Positions 32,710 through 41,778 of a DNA stretch of 64,000 nucleotides are shown piece by piece. The notes beneath the pieces are model-generated. The model did no database searches, was not told the origin of the DNA, and saw only the letters and a list, made by a program, of their open reading frames with translations. Numbering within the stretch: the stretch's first letter is position 1; the number at the start of each line of letters is the position of its first letter. The stretch is from Colimorpha_A sp900556615. GTDB taxonomy: Bacteria > Bacillota > Clostridia > Oscillospirales > CAG-272. The stretch is taken from assembly GCA_963598415.1 (NCBI GenBank), contig CAVBUH010000030.1:62001-126000 (forward strand), written 5' to 3'. A program made the translations under genes and the position numbers.

Positions 32710-32764
32710 AAAAGAACTATAACTTCTTTTATAAGAGTATACCATACGAGTCGGATTTTGTCAA
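32710..32764 (-). promoter_or_regulatory. lexA promoter and candidate operator
   Basis: On the minus strand TTGACA and TATACT are spaced by 17 bp (32736-32764). Directly downstream, AAAAGAA-N7-TTCTTTT is a perfect inverted repeat (32710-32730), well placed for autorepression. It is not the classic Bacillota SOS box. Confidence 0.65.
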
Positions 32765-32785
32765 TAGGTTTTTTGCAAAAAAATA

Positions 32786-32940
32786 CGAGGTTGTCCTTTT
32801 GGGAACAACCTCGCGGGAATTATTATGCTTTCTTCGTGCCAAATTGGCACGAAGTGGTCCGGTTGATTTTCAACCAGACCAACTTACAAATCAAAGGCTC
32901 ATTTTGAGCCTTTGATTTTAAGTGGGCTAATTTCGCCCGA
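32786..32940. other. cluster of consecutive hairpins
   Basis: Four stem-loops follow one another: CGAGGTTGT/ACAACCTCG (a terminator on the minus strand, with a T-run), CTTCGTGCC/GGCACGAAG (32832-32854), GGTCCGGTTGA/TCAACCAGACC (32856-32880) and ATCAAAGGCTC/GAGCCTTTGAT (32890-32916). A shorter GGGC/GCCC stem follows. They lie between the unknown gene ending at 33025 and the lexA promoter. Confidence 0.75.
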
Positions 32941-33024
32941 TGGTTTTATTACAAATCCTTCAAATATTTCGTGTTTTCTTCGCTTTTTGGCAATTTTCAC
33001 ACTAAAAAGTGAAAATTCACTTTC

Positions 33025-34233
33025 TCAAGTGGGTGTCGCCTCTGACAAACTGAAATATACATTTTCGTTGTCAAAAAGCAATTCTACGGGCTCATTGTAA
33101 ATCTTGTTCACCGCATTGATGTTATCAACAAACGGGCGAACGCAAGCACAATGTTCGTGCGCAAAAAGTTCCATGGTATTTTCTGTGCGCTTTTCGCTAT
33201 AATTTTGAACCTTATCACCGGCTTCAATAAGATTTTCGTCTACTTGACCATCGCTTATTTTCGGAATTTTAGCAATTGTTTTCCCAAGTACTCTATTCAA
33301 GCTTGCGACACCTTTTAAGGTATAGGCTTCGATGGATGTTTTTGAATCACCTTCTATCCTCTGATAGCATTTTTCATGCAAATCGTGATACTGACCTGCG
33401 TACAGTTGAATTTTGCTTGTTACGGCATTCAAATATCCGGCATCAAAATTTTCAAGTAGCATTACTTCAAGGAAGGATGAGAAGGAGAAGATATACATTG
33501 CAAGCTCGTAATCCTTGAATTCGTACTGAACTTTTTGTATCTTGGATTTTACATCTCGGTCACTATGCAACAATCCTTTCTTAGTAACCTTCTTTTCAAT
33601 TTGCTCGCGGCAGAAAATTATGCTTTGCTCCGCATCGCGCTTTATTTCTTGAACTTGAATATGCTTATTGTTTTTGTATTTTTTGTTGTCCCAATTGTAC
33701 TTGTATTCGTCAAGTATTTCCTGCAGAACAGCGATATTGCCTTTCAACATAGCTTTCTCTTTCAATTGTAAAAACTCGATAATATCCTTTTGCGCTTCTT
33801 CAATTTGGTCGAGTTTTTTTGTGATGGTTGATATAGCTATCGCCATCAGCATAATAGCCGGGTTAATTTGAGCAACCGTTCCGGCGGCTCCTTGAACCGC
33901 CTCAAAACGCGCTCTTTGCGTAATCGTTCCGCTTGCATCTACAACGTTTCCAAGCAAACCGCCATCTTTGGCAATTTGCAGACTTTCTCCCAACCGTAAA
34001 CCATTTGGAATCCGCATACTGTATAACTGTTGTCCTACTCCTGAGTTTTGAACGCCGTTAAAAACATTCTTCAGCGCAGGTGCAATCGAAGCAAAAGTTG
34101 CTCCCATTGCAGATAGTTGACCAAGAGGAATCTTGGTATATTCTTGTGTAGCAACTTCATCTTGAATAACGGGGTAACACTCAATTTCCGTCATCGCACG
34201 AACTATTGCGTTTTTCTTTGTTATTTCATCCAT
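33025..34233 (-). CDS. unrecognised coiled-coil protein with one hydrophobic segment
   Basis: A 402-residue protein starting at an ATG 9 nt after GAGGAGG. I recognise no family. Residues near 120-140 (INPAIMLMAIAIS) are hydrophobic, followed by a long charged helical stretch (about 140-235) likely to form a coiled coil. The C-terminus is rich in charged and aromatic residues. It lies 69 bases after the XRE-AAA gene on the same strand, so both are probably one unit. The position in an integrated element makes a defence or toxin role possible, but nothing in the sequence proves it. Confidence 0.65.
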   Translation of the reverse strand: MDEITKKNAIVRAMTEIECYPVIQDEVATQEYTKIPLGQLSAMGATFASIAPALKNVFNGVQNSGVGQQLYSMRIPNGLRLGESLQIAKDGGLLGNVVDASGTITQRARFEAVQGAAGTVAQINPAIMLMAIAISTITKKLDQIEEAQKDIIEFLQLKEKAMLKGNIAVLQEILDEYKYNWDNKKYKNNKHIQVQEIKRDAEQSIIFCREQIEKKVTKKGLLHSDRDVKSKIQKVQYEFKDYELAMYIFSFSSFLEVMLLENFDAGYLNAVTSKIQLYAGQYHDLHEKCYQRIEGDSKTSIEAYTLKGVASLNRVLGKTIAKIPKISDGQVDENLIEAGDKVQNYSEKRTENTMELFAHEHCACVRPFVDNINAVNKIYNEPVELLFDNENVYFSLSEATPT

Positions 34234-34301
34234 AGTTGATGACCTCCTCATTGTTTTTCACAATAGGTCTTGTAAATTTTGCGAATAAACTTCGAGGGCT
34301 T

Positions 34302-36029
34302 TTACAAGCTCTTCAAATATTCAGTGGCGTTCACATACTGAACCCCATCCACGTCCTTTGTTTCTCCGCTGTAAATTACGTATTTGCCCGTGATTTTGCC
34401 AAATCTCTTTTCGGTAATCTCGTTCAATTCTTCCATACGCAAGAATCTTGCCTGTTGCTCTACGATTTTGTCGCTGTGCTTTACTTCATAAATGCGGCAG
34501 GTGTTTGTGTCTTTATCATAGATCACCATGTCATACTCGCCGCGAACGTCAAACTTGAATTTGAACACCTCTTGGCTACGAGGAGCGGCTTTGGATGTCT
34601 CAAGCAACACAATATCCTCAAGCATTCTGCCTTTTACATCGTCAAGAATCTTCGTTGCGATATATTCTTTATCAAGCTCCGATACCGATTTGAAATATTC
34701 GTCCTGCTTCAGAGAATAAACAAGCGCTTTGGCTATGGAATAGCGCATACCGGGCTGGAAGAATACGGTGTGTTCGGACTGTCCGCGCGTCTCATGGCGT
34801 TCGATACAATTTACAATCAAATCAAGCATAAAGAGATATTTTTTCACCTTCTCAATATGCTCCTGCGTGATTTCCACCGTGGTCTCGCGTCTTTCCTTCA
34901 CTTCGATCAATACCTTCAGGCGGTCAACAATTGCTTTGGTATCTATGTCATAGAGAATGTGCGCTCTCTCTGCAGGTGCTTCTTTCAAAAGAAGCTGTCT
35001 CGACGAACCAAGGTCATGGGATTTGAATTCTTCTTGCACCACGCTCAAAAGGAATTGGTGGTTCATGCTTTCAACGATTCGGTTGATGACATTGGTCAAC
35101 TCACCCTTGTCGTAAAGCTCGCGCAACTGATTGAAATACTCGCCGTAGCTGTCGTTTTTCAGCGTGTGCTGAATATTACGGCTGATTGCGGTATCAATGT
35201 ATTTTCTCGTGCTCTCATCGTCGCGGAAGGAAACGTCATCGAAAGCGGAATCAGGGTCATCAAAACTCATATTCTCCATCTTGAGCGTTCCGCCGTATTC
35301 AATATAACTATCCACAGAATCAATACCAAGCAATCGCGAATATTCCCGGAAAGGAATAAAGGACGTGTGGATCGTTATGCTTCTGTCATACAGCTCGTCT
35401 CGGTTTGCCATAGCAAAGCCGAGGGAGTCCGTACCCGAAACGACGATTTTCATACCCATCATGGCGTATATATCGGAGAGAACCGCCGCCGTATTGATGA
35501 AATCCTCCATCAAGGTGATTTCGTCTATGAACACATACTTGTATCCGTTCTTGCTCAAAACATCAAGGTCCTTTGTCAGCATAGACATATTGTCGGTGGT
35601 CTTGATCTTGATATAAGCGGTATGCTCCACGGGAAGAGAACTAATCATTTGGAATAGTAGGGTGGTCTTACCAGTCCTACGTAAGCCGTAAAGAATACAA
35701 ATTTTTCCGCCAATATCTCTCTTTATAAATTCTTGCAAGAGGTCATAGCAATCTCTCTTTTGATATTTGGCGACACCGCGCACAAGTGCTTGTATACTTT
35801 CACCGGTGACAACATTGGTGTGAAACCCGCCAATGCTCAAAACGGTAGCAGATGTGGGCACTTTCTGTCCATAAGCCTCAACCTTTTGGTAGATAGCATT
35901 GTATTTTGCGGTTTTTATTTTGCGTTCATCATTTTCGTAATTCTGATAATTCCTCACGGACATACCAAGATAATCAGCACATTCGATTTGGCTGAGTCCC
36001 TTGGATATTCTTAGTTGTTTCAAAGTCAT
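34302..36029 (-). CDS. XRE-type HTH fused to AAA ATPase with DUF4143-like nuclease fold
   Basis: A 575-residue protein in three parts. Residues 1-50 are an XRE helix-turn-helix (LRISKGLSQIECADYLGMS). The AAA domain (about 95-300) has Walker A GLRRTGKTT and Walker B KYVFIDEITLM. The C-terminus contains RGEYDMVIYD and CRIYEVKHS, the D...ExK pattern of PD-(D/E)XK folds found in DUF4143 ATPases. DUF4143 proteins are common and mostly uncharacterised; the fused XRE domain is less usual. ATG at 36029 is 8 nt after GAGG. The next gene downstream (33025-34233) may be its partner. Confidence 0.82.
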   Translation of the reverse strand: MTLKQLRISKGLSQIECADYLGMSVRNYQNYENDERKIKTAKYNAIYQKVEAYGQKVPTSATVLSIGGFHTNVVTGESIQALVRGVAKYQKRDCYDLLQEFIKRDIGGKICILYGLRRTGKTTLLFQMISSLPVEHTAYIKIKTTDNMSMLTKDLDVLSKNGYKYVFIDEITLMEDFINTAAVLSDIYAMMGMKIVVSGTDSLGFAMANRDELYDRSITIHTSFIPFREYSRLLGIDSVDSYIEYGGTLKMENMSFDDPDSAFDDVSFRDDESTRKYIDTAISRNIQHTLKNDSYGEYFNQLRELYDKGELTNVINRIVESMNHQFLLSVVQEEFKSHDLGSSRQLLLKEAPAERAHILYDIDTKAIVDRLKVLIEVKERRETTVEITQEHIEKVKKYLFMLDLIVNCIERHETRGQSEHTVFFQPGMRYSIAKALVYSLKQDEYFKSVSELDKEYIATKILDDVKGRMLEDIVLLETSKAAPRSQEVFKFKFDVRGEYDMVIYDKDTNTCRIYEVKHSDKIVEQQARFLRMEELNEITEKRFGKITGKYVIYSGETKDVDGVQYVNATEYLKSL

Positions 36030-36662
36030 TATCATCACCTCAATGTTAGTATATCACAATTCTGCGCAAAAATCAACAGGATTGCGTAAACATTTCGTGT
36101 TTCTTTCGTCTTTTGTTCATGCGTTTCGACACAAAGGGTGAAAAAGAGTGTGCTCATGTGATAAAAGTGCCGCTTGCGGCAAAAATATTAGATGGACTTA
36201 TAGCAACAGAAAAGGATGGGCCGTGAGAACCATCCCTCTAACTTATTCAGTTTCGCTTTTGTTTGTTTTTCGTCACCTCAAAGCTTACTTACAATCCTTG
36301 TACAACTTCATTGTCAAGTTGTTTCTTTCGTTCTTTCCAATCAGGCATATACAAATGTTACCTGCTATTTTTACGCATTACTTCATTCCTCCTGATTTTA
36401 TTGCAAATATTCCTCTTTACTCTATTCCAATGATACGTCTGTAATATAGGAAAGGACTATTCCAAAAACAAGTAATTTACGCCATCTAAACTTTAAGGTG
36501 ATAGTGAAATGAATCACTATCACCCTAATTCATAGGTTATTTATCTTTTTGTTTGCTACGGCGCTCATGATAACTGAACTTCCTCTGACAAGGAGATGTG
36601 CGCCTCTAAAAAATTTATTACAAATGTGTTTTTTATTTGTGACTTTTTCTATACATAATCAA
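36030..36662. other. intergenic region at the right side of the integrated element
   Basis: No convincing gene. It holds a GGATGG/CCATCC hairpin (36214-36236), a 10-bp stem GGTGATAGTG/CACTATCACC (36497-36524) and a short family B end (36600-36614). A 35-codon plus-strand frame at 36119-36226 has no ribosome-binding site. The boundary between the element and the iron island probably lies here, but I found no second copy of the tRNA end. Confidence 0.4.
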
Positions 36663-36693
36663 GGGCTACCGTTTGAATATCAAACGGTAGCCC
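36663..36693 (-). terminator. terminator of the haem/iron operon
   Basis: GGGCTACCGTTTG and CAAACGGTAGCCC form a perfect 13-bp stem 10 bases after the last gene of the operon. It ends in TTGATTAT with only a weak T-run. Confidence 0.7.
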
Positions 36694-36701
36694 CGACACA
36701 A

Positions 36702-37667
36702 TTATTCGCCCTTGTAATAATTGATTGTAAAATCGATGGTTCCGGTGTATTTTCCGGGGTTAGCGGCATCGTCGGTAACTGTTACAGTACCGTCGAGAGT
36801 ATCTCCGGATTTTGTGAGATTGCCGGTTTCTAAGGCGTTGGTGAATGCAAGCTCATTGCTTCCGCTTACAAGCTTGCCGCTTTCGCTGGCGGTAACGGTA
36901 ACATAAGCATTTTCGTCAAGAATGAAGTTCTTAGCAGTAACAGTATAGGAGCCTGTTTTAGTAGTAGCATCTACGGTGATGGTGGCAGGAATTTCAACCT
37001 CGTAACCTCCGGTAACGGTATATTCGACATTTGCGCTCTGTTTCTTACTTTCGGTTGCTTCAACGATCTTTTGGGCAGAATTCCAATCGATTGTCAGTTT
37101 TGCAGTATGTTTGGTTGCAACGCCGGGAGTGTTGGAAGAACCGGTGCCTGAACCATCGCCAAGCTGACAACCCATTACATTGCTGTCAAGATAGAGCCAC
37201 ATTGTGTACTCACTTACCGCAGTATCAACGGGAAGAGTGATAGAAGTGATATAATTGACCTGACCACTTGCATTAGCAACGGTGTCGGTACTGATGGTGT
37301 AAGCTACGCCTTCTTTAGAAACAGCACTGTTCACATAAACACCGGGAGCTTCGTCTGTTCCAATAAAAGCAGTGCAAGCAACGCCATAAATGGAAAGTCC
37401 TGAAGTTGTTCCGAGATTAATGGTCGCTTTAGCGTTTCCGTCTTCTGCGATTTCAACGGTAGTTCCGGTCATAAGACCGTAGCCGTCAGAAAATTCAACG
37501 CCGCCCATAGCGTTTACATAGCAGGAAAGTGTTGCGTCCACATTGTAATTACCTGCTTCGGTGGGTGTTGCCGTGAAAACTGTTACGGCAGTCATTGACA
37601 TCATCACAGCCAATGCAAGAACCCAGCTCAGAATTTTCCCCATAGGGGAACTTTTTATTTTGTACAT
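36702..37667 (-). CDS. secreted Shp-like haem-binding protein with C-terminal beta domain
   Basis: A 321-residue secreted protein with a signal peptide (about 1-38). Residues 43-205 share their pattern with the protein at 40889 (LSCYVNAMGGVEF here, LSCYINAMGGVEF there; LDSNVMG and INSNVMG) and, more distantly, with the streptococcal haem protein Shp, whose haem ligands are two methionines. Candidate methionines lie in GYGLMTGT and SNVMG. The C-terminal 110 residues are a beta-rich domain (YEVEIPATITVD). No membrane anchor is seen, so it may be released or held by partners. It is the last gene of the operon. Confidence 0.65.
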   Translation of the reverse strand: MYKIKSSPMGKILSWVLALAVMMSMTAVTVFTATPTEAGNYNVDATLSCYVNAMGGVEFSDGYGLMTGTTVEIAEDGNAKATINLGTTSGLSIYGVACTAFIGTDEAPGVYVNSAVSKEGVAYTISTDTVANASGQVNYITSITLPVDTAVSEYTMWLYLDSNVMGCQLGDGSGTGSSNTPGVATKHTAKLTIDWNSAQKIVEATESKKQSANVEYTVTGGYEVEIPATITVDATTKTGSYTVTAKNFILDENAYVTVTASESGKLVSGSNELAFTNALETGNLTKSGDTLDGTVTVTDDAANPGKYTGTIDFTINYYKGE

Positions 37668-37740
37668 TTTATGTACTCCTTTCTCGGCGTTTTACGCCAT
37701 TAAAATTTTATTCTCAAGGCGTAACGCCCTTTGAGACAGT

Positions 37741-38223
37741 TTAGTTAACGACCAATTGAAACGGCACATCAGCGCCGTTCATCGGTGAGTTATCCGCAAT
37801 AGAGTAGGTATCGTAATGCAAGGTTGCATCATAAGTTCCGTGTTCCATAGCCCGTTTCAGTTCGACTTCGTACAAGACTTGACCCGGTTTTATGTATTTC
37901 GATTTATAAATCACTTCACCCGTATCATTTAAGATAACGCTGACTACGAAATAACAGGTGTTTGATTCGGGATTGTAAAAACGAGTGCTTGCTTTTGTTT
38001 TACCCGCATCTATTGTCCATGTATCAAATCCGGGAATTGATATTTTTTTAGACAGCGTTACCTGCGGATTAAAAGCCTGATCATTCTCGAATTGAACGTC
38101 GGGATTCAAAAAATATTTGTATCCTACGAATAAAAACAGCAGTAAACACAAGACTGCGGTAATGCCGGCAACGACCATCGTATATCCGACTGTTTTTCTT
38201 TTGTTCACTTTGTTCTCACGCAT
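37741..38223 (-). CDS. small membrane-anchored beta-domain protein
   Basis: This 160-residue protein has one N-terminal membrane helix (about 14-36) and a beta-rich outer domain with SKKISIPGFDTW, RFYNPESNTCYFVV and IYKSKYIKPGQ. I do not know a named family. The pattern recurs in clostridial proteins found next to secreted beta-domain proteins. The ATG at 38223 follows AAAGGAG; it overlaps the ATPase gene by 8 bp. It may dock the secreted haem protein on the membrane (inference). Confidence 0.7.
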   Translation of the reverse strand: MRENKVNKRKTVGYTMVVAGITAVLCLLLFLFVGYKYFLNPDVQFENDQAFNPQVTLSKKISIPGFDTWTIDAGKTKASTRFYNPESNTCYFVVSVILNDTGEVIYKSKYIKPGQVLYEVELKRAMEHGTYDATLHYDTYSIADNSPMNGADVPFQLVVN

Positions 38224-39019
38224 ACAATTCTCCTTTACGGCTGAATACACAATGCTGTCTGCCGTTTGCTGTAGTTATAATATCGGAAGAAACCGAAAAC
38301 GCTTCGTTTAATACATCTTTCGTAACGGACTGCCGAACCGTTCCCTGCGAAATGATTTTACCTTCTTTCATGATTACAGCTTCGTTACAAAACTCCAATG
38401 CCAAATTGATATCATGTAGCACCATAATGACAGTGATACCCTTTTTACGGTTTAAATTACGTACCAAATGCATTATTTCAAGCTGATAATGAATATCAAG
38501 ATAGGTTGTTATTTCATCGAGTAATAATATCTTCGTATCCTGTGCTAATGCCATTGCCAGCCAGACCCTTTGAAGCTGTCCGCCCGAAAGGGAAGATATT
38601 GTACGCTCAGCAAGATGTTTCGTTTCCGTATCTAATAGTGCCTGATCTACAGCCGCGTCATCTTCGGCGTTATTTTTCCCGAATAATGTTTTATACGGTG
38701 TTCTTCCGGCTTCCACAAGCTTTCTTACCGTAATATCCGACGGAGCAGTATTGCTTTGATGAACAACCGCAACTTTTTTGGCAAGAACATTTCGTTTATA
38801 ATCGTTTATGCTTTTCCCATCCAAAAGAATAACTCCGCTGTCAGCATTCATAATTCCTGCGATTAAATTTAACAGGGTTGATTTGCCGCAGCCGTTTGCA
38901 CCAATCAGTGCAGTGATCTTTCCCTTGGAAAATGAAGTATTGACATTTTGCAATATAGGACTTTTCTTATCATAGGAAAAGGAAAGGTTTTGTACCGACA
39001 AATATTCATTACTTACCAT
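38216..39019 (-). CDS. FecE-type ABC transporter ATPase (iron/haem import)
   Basis: A 267-residue ATPase: Walker A GANGCGKST, signature LSGGQLQRV, Walker B ILLLDEITTYLD and H-loop VLHDINLA. These match the FecE/FhuC/BtuD group that powers uptake of ferric siderophores, haem or cobalamin. The ATG at 39019 is chosen over an earlier GTG that lies only two bases after AAGGAG. It overlaps the permease gene by 11 bp. Confidence 0.92.
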   Translation of the reverse strand: MVSNEYLSVQNLSFSYDKKSPILQNVNTSFSKGKITALIGANGCGKSTLLNLIAGIMNADSGVILLDGKSINDYKRNVLAKKVAVVHQSNTAPSDITVRKLVEAGRTPYKTLFGKNNAEDDAAVDQALLDTETKHLAERTISSLSGGQLQRVWLAMALAQDTKILLLDEITTYLDIHYQLEIMHLVRNLNRKKGITVIMVLHDINLALEFCNEAVIMKEGKIISQGTVRQSVTKDVLNEAFSVSSDIITTANGRQHCVFSRKGELYA

Positions 39020-40013
39020 AGATCGCACCGCTCCTTTTCAAAAGGATTATAAGCATCGGACCACCTATGAACGCCATAATAATTGACGCGCTGATTTCAT
39101 AAGGATATGCGATCATTCTGCCAAAGGTATCGGCAAACAAAAATACAAGTGCTCCGAGAAGTGCGCTAAACGGCAGCAATCTCTTATGTTCGCTTCCCAC
39201 AAGTAACCTTGCAATATGCGGAACGATGAGACCGAGAAAACTGACCGCACCAATAATAGCTGTGAATACCGATGCCATTAAAACTGACACAACAGACACG
39301 ATAAGCCTTGTTTTGTTAACGCTGATACCAAGGCTCATAACGGTTTTATCGGAAAACGAAAGTAGATTACAGCGGTTTGCAAGCAACATACAGGCAATGA
39401 ATGAAATAATCGCATATATCAGAAGAATGTGTACATCTTCCCAATCCTTTAGAGAAATATTTGCATTGATGATACTTGCCGCGCCCGTATAAGTCGAACC
39501 GGTAAGTGCGTTAAAGGCTTGATACAGACCTGTAAAAAACGTATCAATTGCGATACCTGTCAAAATCAGTCTTGCCGGGCTGATTTCCTTGCTCCAAGCA
39601 AGAAAATAAACAGCAGCAAACGCAATTATACCGCCGGCAAAAGAGAAGATAGGTGTCAGTGCCGCAAAAGAAGGAAATAATGAAGACACAATCACTGCCG
39701 CAAACGCAGAACCTGACGTAACGCCAATAATTCCGGGATCTGCGAGAGGATTGCGCATGACCGCCTGCATTAAAACGCCCGACATTGCCATTATAGCGCC
39801 GCCTAATATTGCTACGATGATTCTTGGAAAACGAAGCTGCAAAATGATCGCCACGGTTTCATCGTATTCCAGAAACAATCCTCTGAAAAGCTGTGATACG
39901 GTAGTATGAAGTCCACCTGTATTTATTGCCCAAAAGAAGCAAAGCAAAAGAAGAAATGCAGTTATTAAAAATAGGATTATGGTTTTTGTCGATATTTTTT
40001 TCACTTTACTCAC
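39009..40013 (-). CDS. FecCD-type ABC permease (iron/haem import)
   Basis: A 334-residue membrane protein with about nine or ten helices. RFPRIIVAILGGAIMAMSG and GIIGVTSGSA are hallmarks of FecCD permeases, and VSFLGLIVPHIARLLVG is the coupling region for the ATPase. It overlaps both neighbours (8 bp with the binding protein, 11 bp with the ATPase). Confidence 0.94.
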   Translation of the reverse strand: MSKVKKISTKTIILFLITAFLLLLCFFWAINTGGLHTTVSQLFRGLFLEYDETVAIILQLRFPRIIVAILGGAIMAMSGVLMQAVMRNPLADPGIIGVTSGSAFAAVIVSSLFPSFAALTPIFSFAGGIIAFAAVYFLAWSKEISPARLILTGIAIDTFFTGLYQAFNALTGSTYTGAASIINANISLKDWEDVHILLIYAIISFIACMLLANRCNLLSFSDKTVMSLGISVNKTRLIVSVVSVLMASVFTAIIGAVSFLGLIVPHIARLLVGSEHKRLLPFSALLGALVFLFADTFGRMIAYPYEISASIIMAFIGGPMLIILLKRSGAIYGK

Positions 40014-40899
40014 CGCTCAGTATCGGTTTGAGGTAATCGAGGGATTCAGTCCACGATAGTGTTGCGCTCATACCGAAATATTTGCTTGGAAGATAGGTGA
40101 TGTTTCCGTTTTTTATAGCATCAAAATAACACCAAGAAACATCTTCCTTAAATTCTTTCTCCATAAAGGAGAAAGCCTCTGCTTCGGCGTAGTGGGCAAA
40201 TACCATAATCCGGTTCGGATTTCTGCTTACAATATCTTCGGGATTGATATTGACAAATCCGTTTTCATCGCCTTTGTAATCTGAACCGTAAACATTATTA
40301 CCGCCGGCCAATTTAACAAGATTTCCTACATAGGAGTTTTCGGTGGCCACGAGATAAAATCCGTCGGGGAATGCCATTAAGAGCAAAACATTTTCTCCTC
40401 CTGTTACAGCCGTTTTGTACGACTTCATATAGCTTGCATATTCTTCATTCAAAGCCTTTGCACGGTCTTCGCAATTCAGCAGTTCGCCAAGAGAGGTAAT
40501 CGCCTTATACATTCCTTCTACGCTGGAAAGATCCAGAAAAGCAGAGGTGATGCCTGCCGTTTTGTAACTTTCCGCAAGGCTTGCTTCTAAAGTTTGGGGC
40601 GATAGAACCAAATCGGGATTCAGTTTTTTTATGATTTCAAGGTCGGGATTCATAGGAGCGCCAACTGTCGGAAGCTCTTTATATTCCTCAGGAAGTTTTC
40701 CGGAGGTTTCCGGCACTCCGATTACGTTTTTATATCCAAGTTCGTGTAATATCTCGCAGATTGCTACCGAAGTTGAAACAATCGTCATTTCATCTGAATT
40801 GCTTTTTGGAGGCGCATTATGAGGGGACGAAGCACATCCACCGAAAACAGCAACAAGCATAAGGCAACATAAAAGTACAGCGAATAACTTATTTTTCAT
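40006..40899 (-). CDS. iron/haem ABC transporter substrate-binding lipoprotein
   Basis: A 297-residue lipoprotein with signal VAVFGGC (Cys22) and a class III binding-protein fold: TIVSTSVAICEILHELG, NPDLVLSPQTLEAS, and a C-terminal DAIKNGNITYLPSKYFG. This fold binds siderophores, haem or cobalamin; the ligand is not determined. It sits between the Shp-like surface protein and the permease, a layout consistent with passing haem inward. Confidence 0.9.
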   Translation of the reverse strand: MKNKLFAVLLCCLMLVAVFGGCASSPHNAPPKSNSDEMTIVSTSVAICEILHELGYKNVIGVPETSGKLPEEYKELPTVGAPMNPDLEIIKKLNPDLVLSPQTLEASLAESYKTAGITSAFLDLSSVEGMYKAITSLGELLNCEDRAKALNEEYASYMKSYKTAVTGGENVLLLMAFPDGFYLVATENSYVGNLVKLAGGNNVYGSDYKGDENGFVNINPEDIVSRNPNRIMVFAHYAEAEAFSFMEKEFKEDVSWCYFDAIKNGNITYLPSKYFGMSATLSWTESLDYLKPILSGE

Positions 40900-41707
40900 T
40901 CTTTTCTCTCCATGCTACGATTACAACACCAATGACGGTTATAGCAACCGCCGCACCTATAAAAATTAGCAGAAGCTGCTCATTTAAGTACACCGTATAA
41001 CTCGGTGTCGTATTCACTGCAGCGGTTTTTTCGTCTGCCGGATAGATGTTCAGTCCATCCATACTGTCAGGTGTCAGGGAAGGATTTGTTGTTTCCTGCG
41101 GGTTTTTCGAGGTCATAGGGATACTGTTGCTGCTGGAGGAAAGCGAATCCCAATTAACGGTAACCGTTGCAGGATAAGTGTCTTTTGTAAATTGCGTACC
41201 CATAACGTTGCTGTTTATATATAGTGTCAGATAATAGGTTTCAATGTTCTTATTGACGGGAAAAGTGATAGAATCTACATAATGAACATCCTCATCGCGG
41301 GCATTTTTTGCAGTCTCGGAGCTGAGCGTATACGAAATATTGTCTGTATCCAGCACACCGTCTTCTGTGTAGTATCCAAGAGTACCGTTGGTAACTGAAT
41401 TATTTTCGCTGCTGATAGAGGGCGCTATATCGATAAATGTGTTGCATTCTACAGAATATATTTCCACCTGACTTTTTCCAAGACGTATGGTCAGCATTCC
41501 GCTACCGTCTTCGCTCATTTTCGCTGTGGCAGATTGTAATAACGGCGCACCGAATTCAACACCACCCATTGCATTTATATAGCATGACAAAGAGGCCTCC
41601 ACATGGCAAATACTTGTACTATCTTCAACGCTTGTTGCCGACACAGACACCATGCTAAAACAGAGCACTGTCAGAGTCATTACAAACGCACGGAATTGTT
41701 TTAGCAT
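40889..41707 (-). CDS. membrane-anchored Shp-like haem-binding protein
   Basis: A 272-residue protein starting at an ATG 11 nt after AAAGGAG. A signal peptide (about 1-25) is followed by a Shp-like domain (30-190) with LSCYINAMGGVEF, LTIRLGKSQVEIY and LYINSNVMG. A Pro/Thr/Ser linker and a C-terminal membrane helix with a basic tail complete it. It is a paralogue of the secreted protein at 36702. Anchoring here and release there suggest a relay from outside to the ABC importer (inference). It overlaps the binding-protein gene by 11 bp. Confidence 0.68.
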   Translation of the reverse strand: MLKQFRAFVMTLTVLCFSMVSVSATSVEDSTSICHVEASLSCYINAMGGVEFGAPLLQSATAKMSEDGSGMLTIRLGKSQVEIYSVECNTFIDIAPSISSENNSVTNGTLGYYTEDGVLDTDNISYTLSSETAKNARDEDVHYVDSITFPVNKNIETYYLTLYINSNVMGTQFTKDTYPATVTVNWDSLSSSSNSIPMTSKNPQETTNPSLTPDSMDGLNIYPADEKTAAVNTTPSYTVYLNEQLLLIFIGAAVAITVIGVVIVAWREKNEK

Positions 41708-41778
41708 TTTGTATCTACTCCTTTTCGCATAAGTGTAAGACACATGCCGTTTGATGGCATGTGTCCGCATCGGTTAAA

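Noticed and set aside
34236..35657. Open frame of 473 codons on the plus strand
   Set aside because: It lies wholly opposite the XRE-AAA gene, which has recognisable motifs; the plus-strand product has none.
36148..36444. Open frame of 98 codons at the element edge
   Set aside because: No ribosome-binding site and no similarity; it crosses hairpins.
36702..41707. NEAT-domain haem proteins
   Set aside because: The two surface proteins lack the NEAT signature with YxxxY; the Shp-like pattern fits better.
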